From the NCBI RefSeq assembly GCF_049354825.1, contig NZ_CP186480.1, forward strand, positions 1,550,001 through 1,614,000: DNA of 64,000 nucleotides, written 5' to 3'. Origin of the DNA: Novosphingobium sp049354825 (lineage in GTDB: Bacteria; Pseudomonadota; Alphaproteobacteria; Sphingomonadales; Sphingomonadaceae). Numbering within the stretch: position 1 is the stretch's first letter; each line of letters starts with the position of its first letter. Under the pieces are notes generated by a model. The model searched no databases. It was given only the letters and a program-made list of their open reading frames with translations, and was not told the origin of the DNA. The position numbers and the translations under genes are program-made. Below, one piece after another: positions 35,755-43,109 of the stretch.

Positions 35755-36647
35755 GCCGGTTTGTCCTCGTAAACGCGGGCGAGGCGATTGAGGCCAGCAA
35801 TTGCGCAGGCGTCGCCATCGAGCAGGGTCATGGAGAGGCCAAGCTTGCTGCCGGCCTGGCGATAGAGCGCAGACAAAGACGGATCGCCGATGACTGTCAG
35901 TGTCGAAAGCGGGGCACCGATCAGATCCTGTGCCTCCGTCAATTCGCCGCCGATCAGCAGTCCGGAAAGATAGCCGAGCGCCCAGCCGTGCGTGCGCCCA
36001 TCGACCAGCTGCGCGGCGCGCGCCGCAAACAGGCCGGCAAGCGAATGACGCATCCCCTGAACAACGCCGGCATCAAAACCCGCATCGACTTCGCCTGGGT
36101 CCGCCCCGGCGCGCGCAAGGCTGGAGTGGTCGCGCAGCAGAGCGAACAATTCGCCGGTGGGAAAAGTGTGAAAACCACGAATCTCGCCGTCGATGGCCAC
36201 GACCCACTTGCTGTGCGTACCAGGCAGAACCAAAACGCGCCGCCCGCTTGCAAGCCGCCGGTCGCTCGCGATCGCGCCGAACACCTGCGTTTCTTCGCCG
36301 CGCATCACATCCGGCAGACCGGCGAAGTTCGCAGCCTTGATCCCGGTTGCGATGCGGATTCGGCAAGCGACGCCGTCGACCTCGCCTGTTTTGGCGCTCC
36401 AGTCGGCAAAGCCCACGGGACATGCGGCATAGTCCAATTCCAGCAGACCGGATCGCGACCCGGCCATTCCGCACAGCAACACGCCTTCGGCTCTCGCAAT
36501 TTCGGCCCACGGCTCAAGCATCGTCGTCAGGGTCTGCGCAGGCGAAGATCGTAGCTGGCCAATGCCAGGTCCGACGAGCCTTTCCGCACCCTGCGTGGCG
36601 GAGCGAAACAGGCGCAGCCGCGTCGTTCCCCAGTCGCCCACGATCAT
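35751..36647 (-). CDS. dgoK: 2-dehydro-3-deoxygalactonokinase
   Basis: 298 residues matching the DgoK family: an N-terminal phosphate-binding turn M-I-V-G-D-W-G-T-T-R-L-R, MAGSRSGLLE, VLVLPGTHSKWV (central motif) and GELFALLRDHS. It phosphorylates 2-keto-3-deoxygalactonate at O6 with ATP. First gene of the short dgoK-dgoA-dehydratase operon, divergent from the symporter gene with about 140 bases between starts. Known chemistry with clear family motifs; the pathway role is strongly supported by its neighbours. Confidence 0.88.
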   Translation of the reverse strand: MIVGDWGTTRLRLFRSATQGAERLVGPGIGQLRSSPAQTLTTMLEPWAEIARAEGVLLCGMAGSRSGLLELDYAACPVGFADWSAKTGEVDGVACRIRIATGIKAANFAGLPDVMRGEETQVFGAIASDRRLASGRRVLVLPGTHSKWVVAIDGEIRGFHTFPTGELFALLRDHSSLARAGADPGEVDAGFDAGVVQGMRHSLAGLFAARAAQLVDGRTHGWALGYLSGLLIGGELTEAQDLIGAPLSTLTVIGDPSLSALYRQAGSKLGLSMTLLDGDACAIAGLNRLARVYEDKPA

Positions 36648-36717
36648 GCGTACTGCCCCCTCGCTTGTTTTTGCGGTGTTCGAATCATCTCGAAAATCAC
36701 CGTTCGATTTTCACTTC

Positions 36718-36736
36718 TAATAATAATATAAATATG
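36718..36736. promoter_or_regulatory. Candidate operator between dgoK and the symporter
   Basis: TAATAATAATATAAATATG is 16/19 identical to the motif overlapping the receptor promoter (33178-33196). The core TAT-AA-ATA is a small inverted repeat. It lies in the divergent control region of the two galactose-catabolism transcripts, so the GntR regulator of the island is the obvious candidate binder. Not proven. Confidence 0.5.
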
Positions 36737-36787
36737 CTTCAAGCGTCGAATAGCCGGCGGAACCAATCGGCCAGGGAGATGGCGGGG

Positions 36788-38389
36788 ATGACTCTTCAGG
36801 CGATCGATATCGCAGTAATCGCGGGCTATGCCGTGTTCATTTTCGGGCTTGCCCAGTGGGTCAGCCGCGACAAGCCGGGGGCCGGACCTAAGAACACGAC
36901 CGACTATTTTCTGGCATCCCGCAATCTTCCGTGGTGGGCGATCGGCGCCTCGCTGATCGCCGCTAACATCTCCGCTGAACAGATCGTGGGGATGTCGGGG
37001 TCAGGCTATGCGATCGGCCTCGCGATCGCGTCCTACGAATGGATGGCCGCGGCGACCCTGCTGATCGTAGGCAAGTTATTTTTGCCGATCTTCCTGCGCA
37101 ACGAAATTTACACGATGCCGCAGTTCCTGGAAAAGCGGTATGGCACATCGATCCGCACGCTGATGGCGGTGTTCTGGCTGGCGCTCTACGTCTTCGTGAA
37201 CCTGACCTCGATTATTTGGCTGGGCTCGATCGCGGTCACCAAGGTTGCCGGGGTCAACCAGGACCTGGCGCTCGTGATCCTGGGGGCCTTCGCTCTGCTG
37301 TATCAGCTGCGCGGCGGACTGAAGGCGGTAGCGCTGACCGACATCGTGCAGGTAACACTGCTGATAGCCGGCGGCCTGATCATCGCCGGCCTGACCTTGT
37401 CGGAACTGGGCCACGGCGCCGGCATCGCCGCCGGATGGCACAACCTGGTCACCGCGGCGCCGGATCATTTTCACATGATCCTGAAGCCCGGAAGCCCGCA
37501 TTATCCCGACCTCCCCGGCCTCTCGGTCCTGATCGGCGGAATGTGGATCGCGAACCTGAGCTACTGGGGTTTCAACCAGTACATCATCCAGCGCGCGCTC
37601 GCCGCCCGCTCGCTTGACGAGGCGCAGCGGGGCATCCTGTTCGCGGCGTTTCTCAAGCTGCTGATGCCGATCATTATCGTTTTGCCGGGCATCGCGGCAG
37701 TGGTCCTGGCACCCGACCTCGCCAAGCCCGACGAGGCTTACCCGACGATGATGCGCCTGCTGCCGCCCGGCCTGCTTGGCCTTGTCTTCGCGGCCCTGAT
37801 CGCGGCGATCATCGCTTCGACCGCATCGAAGATCAACTCGATCGCAACCATCTTCACACTCGACGTCTACGCCAAGGCCCGAAAGCTGAAGACCGACGCC
37901 GAAGATGGTACCGGCGGGCAAGGCGGCAACGAACGGCACTTGGTGCTGGTCGGGCGCCTGGCCGCAACCACGGCCATCGTCATCGCCATTCTTACCGCGC
38001 GGCCACTGGTCGGATCGAGCGAACAGGCGTTCCAATTCATCCAGGAATTTACCGGCTTCTTCACGCCCGGCATCACCGTCATTTTCATACTCGGACTGTT
38101 CTGGAAACGCGCCAACGAGGGCGGCGCGATCGGCGGTGCCGTGTCCTCGGTGGCGCTGTCGTGGGCGTTCAAGATGTTCCTGCCGGGCGTGCCATTCATG
38201 GACCGCATGGGGATTGTGTTTCTTGCCTCACTTGCCTTGGCGGTTCTTGCCTCGCTTCTCACCGCGCCGTCTGCCGATCGCGACACCATCACAGCCAACG
38301 GGGTGAGCTTCGCCACAAAGCCGTCGTTCAATGTAGGCGGACTTGCCGTAATCCTTGTCCTGGTCGGGCTTTATGCGACGTTCTGGTGA
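36788..38389 (+). CDS. SSS-family sodium:sugar symporter
   Basis: 533 residues, about 13-14 hydrophobic segments from residue 6 on. The family signature region is present: F-L-A-S-R-N-L-P-W-W-A-I-G-A-S-L-I-A-A-N, Y-Q-L-R-G-G-L-K-A-V and A-A-L-I-A-A-I-I-A-S-T-A-S-K-I-N-S-I-A-T. The ATG at 36788 has AGGGAG nine bases upstream; ATGs at 36779 and 36734 are alternatives. Members resemble SglT/vSGLT and import galactose or glucose with Na+. It heads the plus-strand operon of galactose dehydrogenase, regulator, lactonase and formylglycine enzyme, so galactose is the likely substrate. Confidence 0.88.
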   Translation: MTLQAIDIAVIAGYAVFIFGLAQWVSRDKPGAGPKNTTDYFLASRNLPWWAIGASLIAANISAEQIVGMSGSGYAIGLAIASYEWMAAATLLIVGKLFLPIFLRNEIYTMPQFLEKRYGTSIRTLMAVFWLALYVFVNLTSIIWLGSIAVTKVAGVNQDLALVILGAFALLYQLRGGLKAVALTDIVQVTLLIAGGLIIAGLTLSELGHGAGIAAGWHNLVTAAPDHFHMILKPGSPHYPDLPGLSVLIGGMWIANLSYWGFNQYIIQRALAARSLDEAQRGILFAAFLKLLMPIIIVLPGIAAVVLAPDLAKPDEAYPTMMRLLPPGLLGLVFAALIAAIIASTASKINSIATIFTLDVYAKARKLKTDAEDGTGGQGGNERHLVLVGRLAATTAIVIAILTARPLVGSSEQAFQFIQEFTGFFTPGITVIFILGLFWKRANEGGAIGGAVSSVALSWAFKMFLPGVPFMDRMGIVFLASLALAVLASLLTAPSADRDTITANGVSFATKPSFNVGGLAVILVLVGLYATFW

Positions 38390-39323
38390 TACCTCGCGGC
38401 CGGCCATCGGTCTTGGCCTGGTGGGGGTCGGCAAAATCGCGCGCGACCAACACTTGCCGGCGATCGCGGGCTTAAGCGATTTCACGCTTGTCGCCATGGC
38501 CAGCCGCGACGCCGATCGACAGCCGGACGTTCCCTACCGCTCGCTGGGTGAAATGCTTGCCGCCGAGCCCGACGTCGCCGCCATAACCCTGGCGTGCCCG
38601 CCGGTTGGCCGAGCCGGGCTGGCGCGCGAGGCGTTGCGGGCCGGCAAGCACGTGATGCTTGAAAAGCCGCCGTGCGCGACCGTGGCGGAAGGAGAGGCGC
38701 TCGCGGACCTTGCGCGCGCGCGCGGCTTGACGCTGTTTGCCGGATGGCACTTGCGCGAAGCGGCAAAGGTTGGCGCCGCGAGCGCCTGGCTTGCGAACAA
38801 GACCATTCAATCCGCGGCGATAGCATGGCGCGAAGACATTCGCGTCTGGCATCCGGGACAAGATTGGATCCTGGCCGAGGGCGGTATGGGCGTGTTCGAC
38901 CCCGGCATTAACGCCTTCTCGATCCTGACCGTGATCCTGCCCGGCGCGATCACCTTAATCGAAGCGGATCTTGCCGTGCCCGCAAATCGCGAGAGCCCTA
39001 TCCGAGCTCGGCTGTCGATGCGGCACGGTGCTGCCGCTTCGGTCAGCGCAGACTTCGATTTCCTTTACACGGGCGAGCCACACTGGACCATCGAGGTCGC
39101 CACCGATGCCGGTCTCTTGCGGCTCGACCAGGGCGGAACCCGCCTGATGATTGACGGCCAACCGCCTGAAATTGGCCCGAACACCGAGTATCCTGGCCTC
39201 TACAAACGCTTTGCGGACTTGGTGCATTCGGGGACGAGTGATGTCGACCTGCGCCCCTTGGCGCTGGTCACGGAAGCGCTCCGCATCGGCGTCCGGCGCA
39301 CCGTCTCCACGTTCCATTTCTAA
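38373..39323 (+). CDS. Gfo/Idh/MocA dehydrogenase, probable D-galactose 1-dehydrogenase
   Basis: 316 residues from the ATG at 38373, which lies within the last codons of the symporter gene. NAD(P)-binding G-L-V-G-V-G-K-I-A-R at the N-terminus, then the family signature E-K-P-P-C-A-T-V and the G-G-M-G-V-F-D-P-G-I-N-A catalytic region with an HLREAAK segment. The overall layout agrees with bacterial galactose 1-dehydrogenases (Pseudomonas/Rhizobium type), which oxidise D-galactose to galactono-lactone. The lactonase, dehydratase, kinase and aldolase nearby complete the pathway. Arabinose or fucose dehydrogenase activity is possible. Confidence 0.8.
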   Translation: MRRSGDTSRPAIGLGLVGVGKIARDQHLPAIAGLSDFTLVAMASRDADRQPDVPYRSLGEMLAAEPDVAAITLACPPVGRAGLAREALRAGKHVMLEKPPCATVAEGEALADLARARGLTLFAGWHLREAAKVGAASAWLANKTIQSAAIAWREDIRVWHPGQDWILAEGGMGVFDPGINAFSILTVILPGAITLIEADLAVPANRESPIRARLSMRHGAAASVSADFDFLYTGEPHWTIEVATDAGLLRLDQGGTRLMIDGQPPEIGPNTEYPGLYKRFADLVHSGTSDVDLRPLALVTEALRIGVRRTVSTFHF

Positions 39324-39397
39324 GATAAATGAGTTGATTGTTTGGGCGGGATGATCAGGATGGTCACGAACGCGATCGAGGATTTTCGAGCATTTTT

Positions 39398-40129
39398 ATG
39401 ACCGGCGCAGGCGAGCCGCGGCATCAACTGGGCCGCAACCTCACGTACGGGATGCTCGACGCGCTCGGGCGGGCGATCGTGACCGGGTTTTATGACGAGA
39501 TTCCCTTCCCCACCGAGGCCGAACTGGCCAAGCAGCAGGGCGTCAGCCGCTCGGTCACGCGCGAGGCAGTAAAAATGCTGACAGCGAAAGGCCTGCTCAG
39601 CGCGCGGCCCCGCCAAGGCACGGTCGTGCAGCCCATCAGCTCGTGGAACCTGTTCGACCCCGATGTCCTCAGCTGGTTGCTCGACCGCCGTTTCTCGATC
39701 GACCTGCTGCGCGAATTCAACCAGCTCCGCATTGCCATCGAACCAGAAGCTGCGGCGCTGGCCGCAAACGTGGCCAGCGATGCAGACAAGGCCCGTATCG
39801 CCGACGGGCTCCGCCGGATGGAGGCCGCCGAAGCGGGCGACGACGACCCGCTCGAAAGCGACATCGCTTTTCACGTCGCCATCCTCGAGGCCTCGAACAA
39901 CGCTTTTTTCGCGCAGTTCCGCGACGTCGTGGGCGCGGCCCTGCGCACGTCCATCCGGTTCACCAACCGTGTCGTCGGTCGGACCGCGAGCGTGCCCGAT
40001 CATGCCGCGGTGCTCAAGGCGATCAGCACCGGCCATCCGGATCGCGCCCGCGCCGCCATGCGGCATCTCATTTCCGACGTCCTGATCCTGATCGATTCGT
40101 CCGAAGGCCAGACGCGGCCGGAAGCCTGA
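39398..40129 (+). CDS. FadR-type GntR regulator of the galactan/galactose genes
   Basis: 243 residues from the ATG at 39398 (the frame is open from 39338). An N-terminal winged helix (about 15-80) contains F-P-T-E-A-E-L-A-K-Q-Q-G-V-S-R-S-V-T-R-E-A-V-K. The C-terminal FCD domain (about 95-235) has metal/ligand residues in R-I-A-I-E-P-E-A, D-I-A-F-H-V-A-I and H-A-A-V-L-K-A-I. FadR/FCD regulators, such as DgoR, repress sugar-acid catabolic genes until a pathway intermediate binds. Position inside the operon supports a role as local repressor of the 18-42 kb system, perhaps through the shared 19-bp motif. Confidence 0.85.
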   Translation: MTGAGEPRHQLGRNLTYGMLDALGRAIVTGFYDEIPFPTEAELAKQQGVSRSVTREAVKMLTAKGLLSARPRQGTVVQPISSWNLFDPDVLSWLLDRRFSIDLLREFNQLRIAIEPEAAALAANVASDADKARIADGLRRMEAAEAGDDDPLESDIAFHVAILEASNNAFFAQFRDVVGAALRTSIRFTNRVVGRTASVPDHAAVLKAISTGHPDRARAAMRHLISDVLILIDSSEGQTRPEA

Positions 40130-40139
40130 GACGAATTCC

Positions 40140-41030
40140 GTGACCTCTTCATCGTTGTGCCTCGAACCCTGCGGCCAGGTAGCAGTGGGCAACCGCCTTG
40201 GCGAAGGCATCGTCTGGGACTGCGTCGCTGGCGCGTTCGTGTGGACGGACATCCACGAGCGACGCTTGTTCCGCCTGTCCTGGCCGGGGCGCGAACTGGA
40301 AGAATTCGCGCTGCCGCATCGGCTGGGCTCGTTTGCGCTCACATCGCAGCCGGCCTGTATCCTGGCCGCGTTCGAGCAGGGGTTTGCCTGGTATGATCTG
40401 GAAAGCACGCGGTGCGATTGGATAGCTCGGCCGCAGCTGCCGCCCGGTGTCCGCTTCAACGATGGGCGGGTTGATCGGGCCGGCCGTTTTGTCGCCGGCA
40501 CGATGGTGGAGGATCCGGTAGCGGCCGGAAGCCGCCGCGCCGGTGCGCTGTTCCGCCTTGAGGAAACCGGTGTGACTACGCGCCTTCTGGACGGCATCGG
40601 GATCACGAACGCGCTGTGCTGGTCACCTGACGGGGGTACCATGTACCACGCGGATTCGACCGTCGGGGTCCTGAACGCTTACGAATATGGCGCGCCTCCC
40701 ATGCCGCGGCGCGCTATCACCGCCGTCGCCGCGCCCGCCGTGCCGGACGGCGCGACGGTGGATGCGAAGGGGCGGATCTGGGTGGCGCTATGGGGCGGCG
40801 CGGCCGTGGGGATCCACAGCGCGGAGGGCGCGATGCTGGAGACGATCGACGTACCCGTGTCGCAACCGACGTGCGTCGCGTTGGGCGGGCCCGACATGGA
40901 TATTCTCGCGGTGACGAGCGCGCACGACGGTTTGACGCGCGCCGATCGCGAACGCGAGCCCGGCGCAGGCAACGTCTTTTTCTACGCGACAACAGCCAAC
41001 GGACTGCCCGAATGCCGGGTCGCGGCGTGA
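40140..41030 (+). CDS. SMP-30/gluconolactonase-family lactonase
   Basis: 296 residues from a GTG 11 bases after the GntR gene. Beta-propeller motifs with metal ligands: G-N-R-L-G-E-G-I-V-W-D (Glu), G-V-R-F-N-D-G-R-V-D (Asn/Asp) and C-W-S-P-D-G-G-T-M-Y-H-A-D-S (Asp). The family hydrolyses aldonolactones. Here it would open D-galactono-lactone produced by the dehydrogenase two genes upstream. No signal peptide, so cytoplasmic. It ends in GTGA overlapping the next open frame. Confidence 0.85.
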   Translation: MTSSSLCLEPCGQVAVGNRLGEGIVWDCVAGAFVWTDIHERRLFRLSWPGRELEEFALPHRLGSFALTSQPACILAAFEQGFAWYDLESTRCDWIARPQLPPGVRFNDGRVDRAGRFVAGTMVEDPVAAGSRRAGALFRLEETGVTTRLLDGIGITNALCWSPDGGTMYHADSTVGVLNAYEYGAPPMPRRAITAVAAPAVPDGATVDAKGRIWVALWGGAAVGIHSAEGAMLETIDVPVSQPTCVALGGPDMDILAVTSAHDGLTRADREREPGAGNVFFYATTANGLPECRVAA

Positions 41031-41980
41031 CCACTGGCAGCCAGGCGCCGCTGACCGCGAGCGATGACATGATCGCCGTGCCGGGCGGGACCTTCGTGAT
41101 GGGGTCGGCGCGCTTCTATCCCGAAGAAGCGCCGCCGCGCCGGGTAAAAGTGGGACCGTTTCAAATCGACGCATCGCCGGTAACGAATGCGCAGTTCGCC
41201 GCCTTCGTGCGCGCGACCGGCCATGTCACCACGGCCGAAATTCCTCCTGATCCCCGTGACTATCCAGGCATGCCACCCGCGCTGGCAAAGCCGGGGTCGC
41301 TGGTGTTCCACAAGACGGCGGGTCCCGTGGCGCTTGATGACGTGGGACAATGGTGGCGGTTCCAACTTGGCGCGGAGTGGCGCCACCCGCTTGGCCCCGG
41401 GAGCGACCTTGCCGGGCTTGACGACCATCCGGTCGTCCACGTCAGCTGGCACGATGCGGCGGCTTTTGCGCGGTGGGCGGGAAAGGATCTTCCGACCGAG
41501 GCCGAGTGGGAATATGCAGCAAGCGGCGGCCTCGATGATGCCGACTATGCCTGGGGCAATGAACTGGCGCCGGGCGGAGCGATGCTCGCGAACTACTGGC
41601 AGGGACTGTTTCCTTTCGCCAACCAGTGCTTGGACGGCTGGGAACGGACGTCGCCCGTACGAACGTTCCCGCCCAACGGTCACGGGATCTACGACATGAT
41701 CGGCAACACCTGGGAATGGACCGCCGACTGGTATTCCGAGCCGAGCGCGACCAAAAAGCACCAGGCCTCGTGCTGCACGATAAACAATCCACGCGGCGGC
41801 AGCATGAAAGCCAGCCTGGATCCCGATCAACCCGAAGTCGCGATAGGCCGCAAGGTCATCAAGGGCGGATCGCACCTCTGCGCCGAGAATTATTGCCGCC
41901 GCTACCGTCCGGCTGCGCGTCATCCCGAAACAATCGACACATCGACCAGTCACATAGGGTTTCGTTGCGTCAGACGGTAG
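41012..41980 (+). CDS. Formylglycine-generating enzyme (sulfatase maturase)
   Basis: About 322 residues; either the ATG at 41012 or the GTG at 41027 may start it. SUMF1/FGE fold: V-P-G-G-T-F-V-M-G-S near the start, D-A-S-P-V-T-N-A-Q-F, PVVHVSWHDAAAFARWAG, L-P-T-E-A-E-W-E-Y-A, N-T-W-E-W-T-A-D-W, and GGSHLCAENYCRRYRPAAR with the Cys-x4-Cys pair that binds copper in true FGEs. This pair separates it from SUMF1-like enzymes of other function. It converts the Cys of C-x-P-S-R to formylglycine, so it would activate the three sulfatases of the opposite operon. No signal peptide, as expected for cytoplasmic maturation before export. Confidence 0.9.
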   Translation: MPGRGVTTGSQAPLTASDDMIAVPGGTFVMGSARFYPEEAPPRRVKVGPFQIDASPVTNAQFAAFVRATGHVTTAEIPPDPRDYPGMPPALAKPGSLVFHKTAGPVALDDVGQWWRFQLGAEWRHPLGPGSDLAGLDDHPVVHVSWHDAAAFARWAGKDLPTEAEWEYAASGGLDDADYAWGNELAPGGAMLANYWQGLFPFANQCLDGWERTSPVRTFPPNGHGIYDMIGNTWEWTADWYSEPSATKKHQASCCTINNPRGGSMKASLDPDQPEVAIGRKVIKGGSHLCAENYCRRYRPAARHPETIDTSTSHIGFRCVRR

Positions 41981-42053
41981 CCGCGCGCTGCGAGACATCG
42001 AGTGAGGTTTTGCGTCGCTGCGGCATCCCAATTTGATAAATCGACGGGGAGCT

Positions 42054-42377
42054 CCTGTTCCGCCGATTAATTCCTTTGATCTGGCGGATAAATTGCCCTG
42101 ATCTTAACGATTAAACCCCCTGTTCCGCCGATTAACAGGAAAACGTCCTCGTCGTTCACAAGCCGTTGATTAATGGCTCGTTTTCGCTCCCCAGTTTCCC
42201 TGGACTGGGGCATTTGACCTGTTTTTTGATCCTAATCGCGCATTTTTCCCTGTTCTTTCCTGATGCCGCGAACAACCTCGGGTCTAGACGGGTGCGCTGA
42301 AGACTAGGTCGCGCACCAATGAGTCCTGAATCGCCAGCGGAATGCCTTGGGACCAGCTCGCCTGGTGCAAGTGGCGC
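42054..42377. repeat. Second CCCTGTT-type repeat region, no recombinase
   Basis: CCTGTTCCGCCGATTAA occurs twice exactly (42054-42070 and 42119-42135), with further CCCTGTT at about 42248. The 26 bases at 42308-42333 match 15181-15206 at 23 positions, and CAAGTGGCGC recurs at 42368, 34 bases on, against 35 bases in the first copy. The stretch 41981-42630 has no convincing gene. Together with the CLC gene downstream it mirrors the layout at 15-18 kb in the same orientation. Confidence 0.6.
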
Positions 42378-42630
42378 GGTCGCGGTAGTGAACGACGGTC
42401 GGAAAAGCTGGCGTCAGATAGGGTTCCGGTGGATCAGACGGTAGCGCTGCGCGGAACAGGTAAGTTCCCGCGTTCCCCCGGCTTCCCAACTTGCCCTGAC
42501 CTTGTCGATCAGGCCTTTTGGCAGACGGCCGGAAACGACAACAACCCGGTCGTCCGCGAGACGCTGGCTAATCGAGGTTGCTCGCAGGGCACTTGCGCCA
42601 ACCTGCCATGCGCAACGGGTAAGCTTGGGG

Positions 42631-43038
42631 TCACGCCAGTTTGCCGAGCAGTTCGACAAGCTGCGGATAGAGCCGGCCGATCTCTTCGCGATGCGTCGCC
42701 GACAAGTCTTCCAGCAGGTCCCGCGCCTTCACCGTCAGGCCGAGCAGCACCGCACGGCCATCGGCGGGCGAGGCGCGGCGTTCGATCAACCCTTGCGCGG
42801 CGAGGCGGTTGACGAGACCTGTCGCGCTGTGGGGCCTCAGAATGAGCCGATCGGCGACGTAGCCCACCGTCACCGGGCCCGTCGCGCCGCGAATCGCCAG
42901 CAGCGCCTGGTGCTGCTGGCTGGTCAGGCCGTGCTCGCCGGCGCGACGTTCGCTGAAGGCCAGGAACTGACGCAGCGTATGGCGCAGGTTCGCCAGCGCA
43001 GCGTAATCGGCGTCTTGCAGCGGGGCGCGGTCAGGCAC
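42631..43038 (-). CDS. MarR-family regulator
   Basis: 135 residues from a GTG at 43038 with AGGAGG five bases upstream; the longer frame to 43254 is antisense to the channel gene. Classic MarR winged helix: F-L-A-F-S-E-R-R-A-G-E-H-G-L-T-S-Q-Q-H-Q-A-L-L-A-I, VADRLILRPHSATGLVNRL and the wing S-P-A-D-G-R-A-V-L-L-G-L-T. Divergent from the CLC channel gene (72 bases between starts), so it probably controls that gene and itself. The inducer is unknown. Confidence 0.85.
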   Translation of the reverse strand: MPDRAPLQDADYAALANLRHTLRQFLAFSERRAGEHGLTSQQHQALLAIRGATGPVTVGYVADRLILRPHSATGLVNRLAAQGLIERRASPADGRAVLLGLTVKARDLLEDLSATHREEIGRLYPQLVELLGKLA

Positions 43039-43109
43039 CGGTTCCTCCTCGCTTGAACAATATCGTATTGCGATATAGGTGCCCCGATCCCTTTCGGAAG
43101 GCCGCCACC

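Noticed and set aside
42304..42489. Small minus-strand frame sharing an FRTxWCAT peptide with a frame at 15.2 kb
   Set aside because: The similarity reflects the duplicated non-coding repeat segment; neither frame has a start or family support as a gene.
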